Source: DASZHJ01 sp035581425 (GTDB lineage Bacteria > Pseudomonadota > Alphaproteobacteria > ATCC43930 > CGMCC-115725). Taken from it: DNA of 14,204 bases. The DNA lies in NCBI GenBank assembly GCA_035581425.1, contig DATJVP010000086.1:1-14204 (forward strand). Direction: 5' to 3'. Numbering within the stretch: position 1 is the first letter of the stretch; each line of letters opens with the position of its first letter. Below the pieces are notes generated by a model. The model did not search any database and was not told where the DNA came from. It saw nothing but the letters and a program-made list of their open reading frames with translations. Below, in pieces: positions 6,240 to 13,333 of the stretch. Both the position numbers and the translations under genes were made by a program.

Positions 6240-7399
6240 TTGATCCCGCGCTCGGGGTAGGGCTTGCCGTCCTCGATGCGCTGCCAGCCGAAGCGTGTGA
6301 GGTCGATCGCGCGATAGCCCCCCTCGAGGATGAGCTCGGCCATTGCCCGGCCGCAGCCGGGGGCGTGCATGAGGCCGTGGCCGGAGAAGCCCGCGATCAG
6401 GTAGAAGTTCTCAAGCCTGCCGCTCCAGGGGCCGATGATGACGTTCCCGTCGAGCTCGTTCTGATCGTAAAGGCCGGGCATGGTGCTCCGGACTTTCGTG
6501 CGCTCGAAGGCAGGAAAGCGATGCGCGAGCGCCGGCCAGACCACGCGCTCGAAATAGCTCTCATCCACGTCGAAATTGAATCCGCGGGGCTCGTCGAGAT
6601 CGGGAACGCCGCCGGAGTAGCCCTTGCCTTCCGGCCGAAAGGCCAGGCGATTCGGATCCTTGACGTAGGGGAGGGGCTCGATAGTCTCCGCGCACTCGAA
6701 ATAATGCTCGTAGCGCCGCATGGGCTCGATGGGGACGCGCATGCCCACCATCGCGCAGATCTCCTTGGCCCAAGCGCCGGCGGCATTGACGATGGCGCCG
6801 GCCTCCACTCGGCCGCCGGATTTGAGACGCACAGCGCGCGCAATGCCGCCTTCGACCTCGATGCCCACGGCCTCATCGGCAACGAACTCGGCGCCGAGCG
6901 CCCGCGCCTTGCGGCGGAATCCCTGCAGGACCGAATGCGGATCAAGCCAGCCGTCCTCCAGCGAATGGACGCCTGCGCCGAGATCGGCGACTTCCATCGA
7001 AGGAAAGCGGCTCTTGAGCGCGGGCGGATCGAGCCAGACGACTTTGACGCCGTGGCGCTGCTGCGTCTCGAAGTTTGCTGCGAGCGTGTCGATCGAAGCG
7101 GGCGGAACGATGAAGAGATAGCCGCCTTGCTTGAAGCCGATCCGCGCGGGCTCGCCGTCGACGGCCATCGTGGCCTCGAATTTCCGGAAGAAATCGATGC
7201 TGTATTGCGAGAGGGCGATGTTTTCCGGCAAGGAGAATAAGCGCCGCACGCCGCCGGAGGCGCGCGGTGTCGAGGCGAGCGTGTAGGCGGGGTCGCGCTC
7301 GATCACCGCGACGGTGCAAGGCCTGGGGTGCGCGCGAAGGTAATAGGCGACGGCAGCGCCGATCGCGCCGCCGCCGATGACTGCGACGTCATAGTGCAT
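6236..7399 (-). CDS. FAD-dependent oxidoreductase, DAO family, FOXRED1-like
   Basis: A 387-residue flavoprotein of the D-amino-acid/sarcosine oxidase (DAO) superfamily. Seen: the Rossmann motif GGGAIG (9-14) after the MHYDVAVI strand, the second-strand acid in VAVIERDP, a GGVRRLFSLPENIALS segment and, near the C-terminus, GLYDQNELDGNVIIGPW and IAGFSGHGLMHAPGCGRA. These last stretches resemble FOXRED1 and dimethylglycine/sarcosine-dehydrogenase-like proteins. It would oxidise a secondary or N-methylated amine or an amino acid; the substrate is not evident. Reading can be extended upstream in frame by 199 codons, but that stretch overlaps manC in another frame and is arginine-rich junk; the ATG at 7399 starts exactly at the expected N-terminus. 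It lies 8 bp after the manC stop and lacks a strong ribosome site, so it is probably co-transcribed with manC. Confidence 0.9.
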   Translation of the reverse strand: MHYDVAVIGGGAIGAAVAYYLRAHPRPCTVAVIERDPAYTLASTPRASGGVRRLFSLPENIALSQYSIDFFRKFEATMAVDGEPARIGFKQGGYLFIVPPASIDTLAANFETQQRHGVKVVWLDPPALKSRFPSMEVADLGAGVHSLEDGWLDPHSVLQGFRRKARALGAEFVADEAVGIEVEGGIARAVRLKSGGRVEAGAIVNAAGAWAKEICAMVGMRVPIEPMRRYEHYFECAETIEPLPYVKDPNRLAFRPEGKGYSGGVPDLDEPRGFNFDVDESYFERVVWPALAHRFPAFERTKVRSTMPGLYDQNELDGNVIIGPWSGRLENFYLIAGFSGHGLMHAPGCGRAMAELILEGGYRAIDLTRFGWQRIEDGKPYPERGIK

Positions 7400-7407
7400 C
7401 GCCGATA

Positions 7408-8859
7408 TCAATCCCTGGAGCTGCGGCCGTAAGTGTCCTCGAGGCGGACGATGTCGTCCTCGCCGAGGTAGCTGCCGGTCTGCACCTCGATCAAGTGGAG
7501 AGGCTCGCTGCCTTTGTTCTCGAGCCGATGCGGCATCTCGACGGGGATGTAGGTGGATTGGTCCTCGTTGAGCGTGAAGGTCTCGCCGCCGCGTGTGACG
7601 GTGGCGACGCCGCGCACGATTACCCAGTGCTCCGCGCGCTTGTGATGGTACTGCAGCGAGAGCTTGCCGCCGGGGTTGACGACGATGTGCTTCGCCTGCA
7701 CGCGCTCGCCATTGTGGATCGAGCGGAAGCTGCCCCAGGGGCGATAGACGGTCGGATGGCTCTTGGCCTCGCTGCGACCATCGCGCTCCAGGCGCTGCAG
7801 AAGCTGCTTCACGTCCTGCGCGCGTGAGCGCGGCGCCACCATGACGGCGTCCGCGGTGACGACGATCACCATATCCTCGAGCCCGAGCGCCGCCAGGAGC
7901 CCGTGCTCGGTTCGGAGGTAGGAGCCGCGGACATCCTCGGCGATGACATCGCCGATCGCGACGTTTCCCGCGGCGTCCTTGCCGCCGGCGTGCCAAAGCG
8001 CGTCGAAGGTGCCGACATCGTTCCAGCCGATGGTGACGGGAACGACGGCGGCGGATTTGGTGTGCTCCATGACGGCATAGTCGATCGAGACTGAGCGCGC
8101 CGCCGTGAAGGCTGCGCGCTCGAGCCGCAGGAAATCGAGGTCGGTGGCTGCCGCCTTGAGTGCGCGCTTGCAGCTCTCGACCATCTGCGGTTCGCGCCGT
8201 TGGAGCTCCTCGAGCACCAGGCGCGCTGGAAAGAGAAACATGCCGCTGTTCCAGTAGTGATCGCCTGCCTTGAGCATCGCCTCCGCGCGCGGCCGGTCGG
8301 GCTTCTCCACGAATTGCGCGACGGCGAAGCAGCCCTCGATCTTGGGCCAGGGCGAGCCGCGGCGGATGTAGCCGTATCCGGTCTCGGGCCGGTCGGGCGT
8401 CACGCCGAAGGTGACGAGGGCGCCGCTTCTTGCCGCCGCTGCCGCGCGGTCGACGCCCGCGAGAAACGCTGCCCGGTGCTGGATCGCGTGATCCGACGGC
8501 AGCACCAGCAGCAACGCTTCCGGGTCATCGGCGGAGAGGATCAGCGCCGCGACGCAGATCGCAGGCGCGGTGTTGCGCCCCTGCGGCTCCAGCACCAGCG
8601 CGCGCGGCTTGACGCCGGCGGCGCGGAGCTGCTCCGCGATGATGAAGCGGTGCTCGTCGTTCGCGATCACCAGCGGCGAGGCAAAGCGCTGCTGGTCGTC
8701 GACGCGCAGCACGGCTTCCTGCAGCAAGCTCTTCTCCGAGAGCAGTGGCAGGAGCTGTTTCGGATATTGGCTCCGCGAGAGCGGCCAAAGCCGCGTCCCT
8801 GAGCCGCCAGATAGAATTACGGGGTGAAGGGTCGCGCGCTTCCGTTCCGCACTCGTCAT
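7408..8859 (-). CDS. manC: Mannose-1-phosphate guanylyltransferase / mannose-6-phosphate isomerase
   Basis: A 483-residue bifunctional enzyme (ManC/AlgA/XanB/CpsB type) that supplies GDP-mannose for exopolysaccharide, LPS or capsule. The N-terminal pyrophosphorylase domain (about 10-290) has the nucleotide-binding signature GGSGTRLWPLSRSQYPKQ (18-35), EPQGRNTAPA (91-100), PSDH (121-124) and the FVEKP motif (183-187). The C-terminal cupin isomerase domain (about 360-475) begins at VYRPWGSF and contains the metal-site region QYHHKRAEHW, then IPVEMPHRLEN and IEVQTG. The length is full for the fused form. A GGAGG site lies 5 bases before the ATG. It is divergent from the glutathione transferase gene and followed after 8 bp by the FAD oxidoreductase. 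No other nucleotide-sugar or polysaccharide gene is in the window, so its pathway partner lies elsewhere. Confidence 0.96.
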   Translation of the reverse strand: MTSAERKRATLHPVILSGGSGTRLWPLSRSQYPKQLLPLLSEKSLLQEAVLRVDDQQRFASPLVIANDEHRFIIAEQLRAAGVKPRALVLEPQGRNTAPAICVAALILSADDPEALLLVLPSDHAIQHRAAFLAGVDRAAAAARSGALVTFGVTPDRPETGYGYIRRGSPWPKIEGCFAVAQFVEKPDRPRAEAMLKAGDHYWNSGMFLFPARLVLEELQRREPQMVESCKRALKAAATDLDFLRLERAAFTAARSVSIDYAVMEHTKSAAVVPVTIGWNDVGTFDALWHAGGKDAAGNVAIGDVIAEDVRGSYLRTEHGLLAALGLEDMVIVVTADAVMVAPRSRAQDVKQLLQRLERDGRSEAKSHPTVYRPWGSFRSIHNGERVQAKHIVVNPGGKLSLQYHHKRAEHWVIVRGVATVTRGGETFTLNEDQSTYIPVEMPHRLENKGSEPLHLIEVQTGSYLGEDDIVRLEDTYGRSSRD

Positions 8860-8960
8860 GCGTCCTCCGCAACACCGCTCGAATCATCGCGAGCCTAGTC
8901 GCAGACAGCGAAGGATGCTACTCCCCTTCCTGATGGGCGCGCGGCAGCGTCCGAGGCGAA

Positions 8961-8968
8961 GGGAGGGG
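8961..8968 (+). promoter_or_regulatory. Ribosome binding site fixing the start of the glutathione transferase
   Basis: GGGAGGGG lies 6 bases before the ATG at 8975 and selects it over in-frame ATGs further upstream (8858, 8915, 8933). Those would add an arginine-rich leader with no family resemblance. Confidence 0.65.
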
Positions 8969-8974
8969 TGGACG

Positions 8975-9592
8975 ATGATCGACTTCTACACTTGGGGCAC
9001 ACCGAACGGCCGTAAGGTCTCCATCATGCTGGAGGAGCTGGCGCTGCCCTATCGCGTGCACAAGGTCGACATCACCAAGGGCGAGCAATTCAAGCCGGAG
9101 TTCATCGCGCTCAATCCCAACAGCAAGATTCCCGCAATCGTCGATGCCGAGGGCCCAGGCGGAAAGCCGCTCGCGCTCTTCGAGTCCGGCGCGATCCTGA
9201 TTTATCTCGCGGAGAAGAGCGGTAAGTTCCTGTCGAAGGACCCTACGGCGCGCTACGTCACTTTGGAGTGGCTGATGTTCCAGATGGGCGGCGTCGGGCC
9301 GATGTTCGGACAGACCCATCATTTCGTGCGCGCGGCTCCGGAGCCCGTCCCCTATGCGATCGAGCGCTATTCGAAGGAGACGCGTCGGCTCTACGGCGTG
9401 CTCGACGCGCATCTCGGGAAAAACGCCTATCTCGCGGGCGACTATTCGATTGCGGACATCGCCACATATCCGTGGGTCGCGCGCTACGAGTGGCACAAGG
9501 TCGCGCTCGGTGATTTCCCGAGCGTCGAGCGCTGGTTCAAGGCCATCTCCGCACGCCCGGCGGTCGGGCGCGGGATGGCGGTGCCGGCCTGA
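8975..9592 (+). CDS. yfcG: Glutathione S-transferase, YfcG/Ure2p-like (nu class)
   Basis: A 205-residue GST with an N-terminal thioredoxin-like domain (1-85) and an all-helical C-terminal domain. Seen: TPNGRK at 9-14 (the glutathione-site loop of YfcG/Ure2p-like enzymes), NPNSKIPAIVD with the cis-Pro (47-57), ESGA at 70-73 for the gamma-glutamyl contact, and the GGVGPMFGQTHHF stretch at 105-117. The last closely matches the GGLGPMLGQNHHF of E. coli YfcG. Such proteins bind glutathione or glutathione disulphide and act as disulphide-bond oxidoreductases rather than as classic conjugating enzymes (known for the family). It is cytoplasmic, single-gene, divergent from manC and convergent with the small gene at 9608. 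A GC hairpin spans its stop codon. Identity at subfamily level is fairly secure; the physiological substrate is unknown. Confidence 0.92.
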   Translation: MIDFYTWGTPNGRKVSIMLEELALPYRVHKVDITKGEQFKPEFIALNPNSKIPAIVDAEGPGGKPLALFESGAILIYLAEKSGKFLSKDPTARYVTLEWLMFQMGGVGPMFGQTHHFVRAAPEPVPYAIERYSKETRRLYGVLDAHLGKNAYLAGDYSIADIATYPWVARYEWHKVALGDFPSVERWFKAISARPAVGRGMAVPA

Positions 9593-9601
9593 GGGGCCGG
9601 C
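9583..9601. terminator. GC-rich hairpin between convergent genes
   Basis: GCCGGCC (9583-9589) pairs with GGCCGGC (9595-9601) around a 5-base loop that contains the glutathione transferase stop codon. No T tract follows on either strand, so termination is uncertain; its position between convergent genes is the main support. Confidence 0.35.
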
Positions 9602-9607
9602 CGGGTC

Positions 9608-9811
9608 TCAGGCGGCGACGCGAGGCCTGCCAACCCGGCGGACGAAGGCGTCCTGGGCCAAGGCGCCGCCAGTGATCGCGCGGAGTTCCTCGCGGGCCCT
9701 CTCGAGCACCACGAGGTCGCGCGCATCCTCGCGGTCGGCGACATCCATGTAGCTGATCTTGATCTCTACGAGATCGAGGAGCATTTCGACGGAACGCTTC
9801 GATAGACTCAT
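9608..9811 (-). CDS. Small conserved hypothetical protein (67 aa)
   Basis: A 67-residue soluble, charged, mostly helical protein starting MSLSKRSVEMLLDLVEIKIS. Its central segment carries a DREDARDLVVLERAREEL amphipathic helix, and the C-terminus is basic. It resembles small hypothetical proteins that I associate with rhizobial genomes, but no function is known to me. Support for coding comes from a GGAG ribosome site 8 bases before the ATG, consistent codon bias, and the family-like N-terminus. It converges on the glutathione transferase gene with 15 bp between stop codons. Upstream lies a roughly 540-bp non-coding stretch that must hold its promoter; TTGGCC followed about 17-18 bases on by an AT-rich AAATAC (bottom strand, about 9870-9897) is a weak candidate. 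Confidence 0.7.
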   Translation of the reverse strand: MSLSKRSVEMLLDLVEIKISYMDVADREDARDLVVLERAREELRAITGGALAQDAFVRRVGRPRVAA

Positions 9812-10350
9812 TTCTTGGTCTCCGCAAACGCCCGGACCATTCTGTCCGCTCTCGGAGACAGTTTTTGGCGTATTTCTTTAAAAATGCGTTCAGGCCAACC
9901 CCCGGTATTCCCGGGGTTGTGCCCCAATTCAGGGTGAGTGGGCACGCAATACGTTCACCATTTTGAGTCAGATCGCTCTTTATCTGCCATTTGGCGCCCG
10001 GCGGCGCGGGCCGCGTCGACTTGGGTTGGCGGCCATACCGCGCTATCCCGGGCAGTCCCTGAAGGTTGGGTATTCTGCGGGTTTTCGGGGGTCGTTTTCT
10101 TCTGAGGGCGAACCCCTCGCGCGGCATCCCGGGGTAGGACCGGCGACCGCCAAACGGATCCTTGAGCGCGGGCTTATCGAGACAGTCGAGAACCCGCGAG
10201 CGTCTCACGGCAGCACGCGCCAGCGCGACCGCAGCGTTCGCAGGCGATCCTACAGAGCCGGTCGTGCGGGAGATCGGAGACGAGGTAGGCACCGGCGCGG
10301 GGCATAACCGAGCATGGCTCGCTGCTTCGGCGACGACGAATCCGGACGAA
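9812..10350. other. Intergenic stretch of about 540 bp without a convincing gene
   Basis: Both strands were read. Nearest the small gene is an AT-richer tract (9862-9886) unlike the rest of the window, a likely promoter area. A strong hairpin, AACCCCCGG/CCCGGGGTT with a TATT loop (9897-9918, one mismatch), overlaps a competing GGGG/CCCC hairpin (about 9913-9925). A possible decayed zinc-ribbon ORF lies at 10174-10305 on the bottom strand. Other open frames here have no ribosome site and no protein-like composition. Confidence 0.5.
10174..10305 (-). pseudogene. Possible remnant of a small zinc-ribbon hypothetical gene
   Basis: From the ATG at 10305 a 43-residue frame reads YLVSDLPHDRLCRIACERCG, then RAGACCRETL, and then loses sense and stops. 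The S-D-x-P-x-x-L plus CxxCGRxG pattern resembles the first part of small rhizobial or phage-type zinc-ribbon proteins, which normally continue with a basic helix and a second Cys motif. Nothing convincing continues in this frame; scattered resemblance in other frames suggests indels. A recollection-based call with low certainty; it could be chance. Confidence 0.3.
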
Positions 10351-10383
10351 GAATAAGGCGCCTCCTATGGCAGGTGAGGTGCC
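10351..10383 (-). terminator. Rho-independent terminator after the methyltransferase
   Basis: On the bottom strand GGCACCTC (10383-10376) pairs with GAGGCGCC (10364-10357), eight positions with one A-C mismatch. The 11-base loop contains the TAG stop codon, and TTATTCTTC follows. It fits as the 3' end of the leftward dmeF-methyltransferase block. Confidence 0.5.
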
Positions 10384-11000
10384 GCGCGGAGTGTGAGCAT
10401 CTTCAGCAGGTCGTCTAGGACGAAGCGGCTTTCGACGATCTCCAAACCGGCCGCGGGAACGTGCCTTTCCGTCTGCCGGTCAAAGCTCGCGCCATAGGCC
10501 CAGGCAATCCAGGGCTGCCAGAAGCGCGTTATGACCCGACGCAATGTGCGGGTTGGCCGCACATATTCTAGCAGCCGGATCACGCCGCCCGGTTTGACGA
10601 CGCGGCCAAGCTCGCGAAGCGCTGGCACCTGTAGCTGATCGGGTAACACACAGAACAGGAAACTCGCCACGGCGGCATCGAATGAGCCAGCCGGGAATTG
10701 GAGCTCGGTCACGTCCATCTGGTATAGGCGCCCCGCCGCCGCCAGTGTCGGGCAGCGGTCATGTGCCCGTGCGAGCATGGCCGGGCTGATGTCGATTCCC
10801 GAAACAATGGCTTCCGGCGGGTAATAGGCACAATTGCGCCCTGTGCCGACGCCAGCGTCCAACAACCGGCCACCAAGATTCTGAAACAGCAGCGGGCGCA
10901 AGGCGCCGTAGCGCTTGCGTTCGAACGGGCGATCAAGGAGGTCGTAAAACGGCGCAATCCTCCGGTATCGCGCAAAGTTGGTTGTCACTTGTCCTTCCAT
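10365..11000 (-). CDS. Class I SAM-dependent methyltransferase (UbiE/PmtA-like), 211 aa
   Basis: A Rossmann-fold methyltransferase. Motif I is LLDAGVGTGRN (46-56), the ribose-binding acid is Asp70 (VSGIDISP), Asp96 lies in the adenine-contact region, and FDAAVASFLFCVLPD (107-121) is motif IV. LRELGRVVKPGGVIRLLEYV is the post-motif helix and strand. The overall pattern, including the aromatic RFWQPWIAWAYGASFDRQTER stretch, recalls UbiE-like and phospholipid N-methyltransferase-like proteins, so a small lipid or quinone-like acceptor is possible; this is not established. The ATG at 11000 has no clear ribosome site. A GTG at 10988 (residue 5) is preceded by GGAAGG at 4 bases and may be the true start. 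It lies 198 bp downstream of a second methyltransferase on the same strand and ends in a terminator-like hairpin. Confidence 0.85.
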   Translation of the reverse strand: MEGQVTTNFARYRRIAPFYDLLDRPFERKRYGALRPLLFQNLGGRLLDAGVGTGRNCAYYPPEAIVSGIDISPAMLARAHDRCPTLAAAGRLYQMDVTELQFPAGSFDAAVASFLFCVLPDQLQVPALRELGRVVKPGGVIRLLEYVRPTRTLRRVITRFWQPWIAWAYGASFDRQTERHVPAAGLEIVESRFVLDDLLKMLTLRAAPHLP

Positions 11001-11198
11001 TGAGACTGCGGTTGGCAGTGAGCATAGAGCGCGGCGTCGAAGGCTGGAACCTCGCCGACGAGGCTCGCGATCAAGCCAAAAGGAAAAGGCCCCACTCGCT
11101 GCAGGCGGCGCTTCCGGGATGTGCCAACCAGCGACATTGAACTAGCTCTGGAATATCGCCGATGGGTCTCGCCAAAATGTGTTGTGCCGCCGCGTGCA

Positions 11199-12023
11199 TT
11201 ATTGGACACGACCACTGCCGATCAGCATCTCAACACTCATGCGGAGCCTGTTGTTCGACTCGAACCGAGAGAGACGCGACCGCACCTCCTCGCGCACAGC
11301 GCGTCGTTCCGCGGCGCCAAGCGTCAAATAGGCTTGGGGTATGGAGCCGACACCGGCTTCTATCGGCTCCCAATAGTCCGCGAAACCGTCGAAGCTGTCT
11401 TCGCGCGTTGTGCGCTCCACGCGAACGTCAGAGAAGCCTGCGTCCATGAGCATGGCTTCCAACCGGTTCGGGTCATGCAGCCCGAACGAGAGGTATAGAA
11501 CGCCGCTCAGTTCCGGCAGAAAGCGGCTGAGGACATCGGCGAGATTACCCCACATCGGTGCCCGGTCCGGGGTGGAGATCACGCATATCGCCACGCGGCC
11601 GCCCTTACGCAGGACGCGCCGGAATTCCCCAACACCTCGCGCCGGATCCGGAAAGAACTGCAAGCCCAATTGGCAGACGACCGCGTCGAAGCTGGCTTCC
11701 GTGAACGGTAACGCCTGGCCATCTGCTACGACCGGCAGAAATGAAGGTATATTCAATCGCTCGCGTGCACCCGTAAGCATCGCGTGCGAGATATCCGCGC
11801 CAACCACGAAGCCCCCGGTTCCAACAATGGGAAGCGCCATTCGCGCGGCCTCGCCTGTTCCGGTGGAGACATCGAGGACGCGAGACCTCGGTTCCACCGC
11901 CGCCGCGGAAAGCACCGCTGGAACAAAGAGCCTCGACCATCGGCCCGTCCAGCGGTCGTAAGCCGAAGCATCGACGACCTTGCCCAGAGGTGCGTGGAAA
12001 CCAGCCCCGAATCCCGTGCCCAT
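11199..12023 (-). CDS. Class I SAM-dependent methyltransferase, 274 aa
   Basis: A Rossmann-fold methyltransferase with motif I VLDVSTGTGEAA (49-60), Asp77 (VVGADIS) binding the SAM ribose, Asp101 (VVADGQALPF) for the adenine region, and SFDAVVCQLGLQFFPD (111-126) as motif IV. FRRVLRKGGRVAICV follows. An N-terminal AYDRWTGRWSRLFVPAVL helix typical of UbiE-type small-molecule methyltransferases precedes it, and the C-terminal part (about 165-274) is a helical cap that would select the acceptor. Domain architecture places it with SAM methyltransferases of the Methyltransf_11/25 type; the acceptor is unknown. A GGAGG lies about 9 bases before the ATG. It sits 84 bp downstream of dmeF on the same strand and 198 bp upstream of the shorter methyltransferase. 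The two share only the fold, so they are not a recent duplication. Confidence 0.88.
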   Translation of the reverse strand: MGTGFGAGFHAPLGKVVDASAYDRWTGRWSRLFVPAVLSAAAVEPRSRVLDVSTGTGEAARMALPIVGTGGFVVGADISHAMLTGARERLNIPSFLPVVADGQALPFTEASFDAVVCQLGLQFFPDPARGVGEFRRVLRKGGRVAICVISTPDRAPMWGNLADVLSRFLPELSGVLYLSFGLHDPNRLEAMLMDAGFSDVRVERTTREDSFDGFADYWEPIEAGVGSIPQAYLTLGAAERRAVREEVRSRLSRFESNNRLRMSVEMLIGSGRVQ

Positions 12024-12107
12024 CGCTGTCGCGCCTCCGCACCCTGCAATATCTCAAATACATCGAAGGCCCGCCGGTCCGCCAGGCGCGAACCATGCAA
12101 TGAGGCA

Positions 12108-13076
12108 CTAATGCCCGGGGCACGGAAGCACCTCGACCGTCACGTGACTCAATCCCGGAAGGCTAGCGAGCTTCGCCTTGTAGACGCCGGGCGGCTGCGG
12201 CGCGTCTGAGACGACCGATAGCACGGCCGCTGAATGCCCGGGCCCCACGCGCCAGAGATGGAGGTCGGCGATGCGATCGTCGCCCTCCTCGATGCGGTAC
12301 TTGAGCTCCCGCGCGAGGACCGGGTCGGCGTGCAAGTCGAGCAAGGTCGAGCTCGCCGCGCGAATCAGACGCCATGACCAATTGACGATCACGCAGGCAC
12401 CGACGAGACCCATCACGGGGTCCATCCAGACCCACCCGAGTTGGCGGCCCGCCAATAGCCCGGCGATTGCCAGCACCGAGACGGCCGCATCGGCCATGAC
12501 GTGGACGTAGGCCGCGCGGAGATTCATGTCACGGTGCGGATGGTCGTGACCGCGATCGGAATGCGCGTGATCCCCGGGGCCATGGTCGTGCTCATGCGAA
12601 TGGCCGTGGTTGCGAGCGGCGCCGCCCTGCAGGAGCCAGGCGCTTGCGAGATTGACGCCAAGCCCGAGGAAGGCGACGGCAATGGCCTCATCGAAAGCGA
12701 TCCGAAGCGGCTGGATCAGGCGCCCGACGCTCTCCCAGGCGATGAGGAGCGCAATCATCGCGAGGATGAGGGCAGAGGCGAAGGCCGCGAGGTCCCCGAC
12801 CTTGCCCGTGCCGAAGACGAAACGGTCGTCGAGCGCATGGCGCCGCGCATAGGTGTAGGCAAGCGCCGCGATCAAGAGCGCTCCCGCATGGGTGCTCATG
12901 TGCAAGCCGTCGGCAATCAATGCCATCGAATGGAAGAGCGCGCCGCCGACGATCTCCGCCGCCATCATCGCGCCGCAGAGAACGATCACCGCCCAGGTTT
13001 TACGCTCGTTCCGGTCATGGTCGGCGCCGAGAAAGAAATGCTCATGTCGAAAGGCATCGAGGTGTTGGGTGTGCAT
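12108..13076 (-). CDS. dmeF: Cation diffusion facilitator, DmeF-type Co/Ni/Zn exporter
   Basis: A 322-residue inner-membrane CDF transporter that exports divalent metal ions in exchange for protons. Starting at MHTQHLDAFRHEHFFLG, it shows six hydrophobic segments: about 27-48, 60-76, 97-117, 128-150, 187-209 and 216-235. Metal-site residues are Asp56 with His59 and His63 in segment 2 (ADGLHMSTH), and His192 with Asp196 in segment 5 (HVMAD). A histidine-rich cytoplasmic loop (157-181) lies between segments 4 and 5, followed by a C-terminal ferredoxin-like domain with DLHLW. DmeF proteins confer mainly cobalt and nickel tolerance (known from rhizobia and Cupriavidus). The ATG at 13076 is chosen because it gives the family N-terminus and has GAGGG 5 bases upstream; a further in-frame ATG at 13139 would add 21 unlike residues. 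No dmeR repressor gene adjoins it, unlike the rhizobial dmeRF operon. Confidence 0.94.
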   Translation of the reverse strand: MHTQHLDAFRHEHFFLGADHDRNERKTWAVIVLCGAMMAAEIVGGALFHSMALIADGLHMSTHAGALLIAALAYTYARRHALDDRFVFGTGKVGDLAAFASALILAMIALLIAWESVGRLIQPLRIAFDEAIAVAFLGLGVNLASAWLLQGGAARNHGHSHEHDHGPGDHAHSDRGHDHPHRDMNLRAAYVHVMADAAVSVLAIAGLLAGRQLGWVWMDPVMGLVGACVIVNWSWRLIRAASSTLLDLHADPVLARELKYRIEEGDDRIADLHLWRVGPGHSAAVLSVVSDAPQPPGVYKAKLASLPGLSHVTVEVLPCPGH

Positions 13077-13081
13077 GGCGA

Positions 13082-13086
13082 CCCTC
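13082..13086 (-). promoter_or_regulatory. Ribosome binding site fixing the dmeF start
   Basis: GAGGG on the bottom strand, 5 bases before the ATG at 13076. It supports the 322-residue start over the upstream in-frame ATG at 13139. Confidence 0.5.
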
Positions 13087-13320
13087 GTCGATCGGTTTTC
13101 CAGCGCCGTACCACGCGACCCGAGCAAAGGAAAGCCCAACGCATTGCGTGCCGACGCGCCCGTATGAGCGGCACGAAGCAGGTGAGCGCCAGGCCGAAGG
13201 ATAGCCGCGTCGACCCGTTGCCCTTGCCGTAGTCAACTCAAGATGAAAATATCGGCCTCCCGCAATGCCGTTGATTCGGCGATGTCGCCCTGGGGCGCGC
13301 GCCGTGCCGCAACGCACTCT

Positions 13321-13326
13321 GGAGGG
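13321..13326 (+). promoter_or_regulatory. Ribosome binding site fixing the start of the secreted protein
   Basis: GGAGGG lies 7 bases before the ATG at 13334. Starting there places the signal peptide at the N-terminus; the in-frame ATG at 13265 would bury it behind 23 residues. Confidence 0.7.
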
Positions 13327-13333
13327 AAACCCT

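Noticed and set aside
7400..7996. In-frame N-terminal extension of the FAD oxidoreductase by 199 residues
   Set aside because: It overlaps the cupin domain of manC in another frame, is Arg-rich, and lies before an exact FAD-binding N-terminus.
9843..9866. Hairpin CTGTC...GACAG followed by TTTTT as a rightward terminator
   Set aside because: The stem is short and bulged, and no rightward gene ends there; it lies in the leader of a leftward gene.
10111..10203. Helix-hairpin-helix-like reading (GVGPATAKRILERGLIETVE) in a rightward TTG-started frame
   Set aside because: Attractive locally, but the flanks are not protein-like, there is no ribosome site, and the opposite strand gives a competing small-protein resemblance; most likely chance.
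10987..10994. ACTTGTCC matching the GntR operator half-site
   Set aside because: Single half-site inside the first codons of the methyltransferase gene with no second arm; expected by chance.
10985..11215. A 76-codon leftward frame between the two methyltransferases
   Set aside because: Overlaps both gene ends, has no ribosome site or recognisable motif, and its composition is not protein-like.
10365..12023. Arsenite methyltransferase (ArsM) identity for either methyltransferase
   Set aside because: The conserved cysteine set of ArsM is not evident and no ars genes are present; only the general SAM fold is supported.
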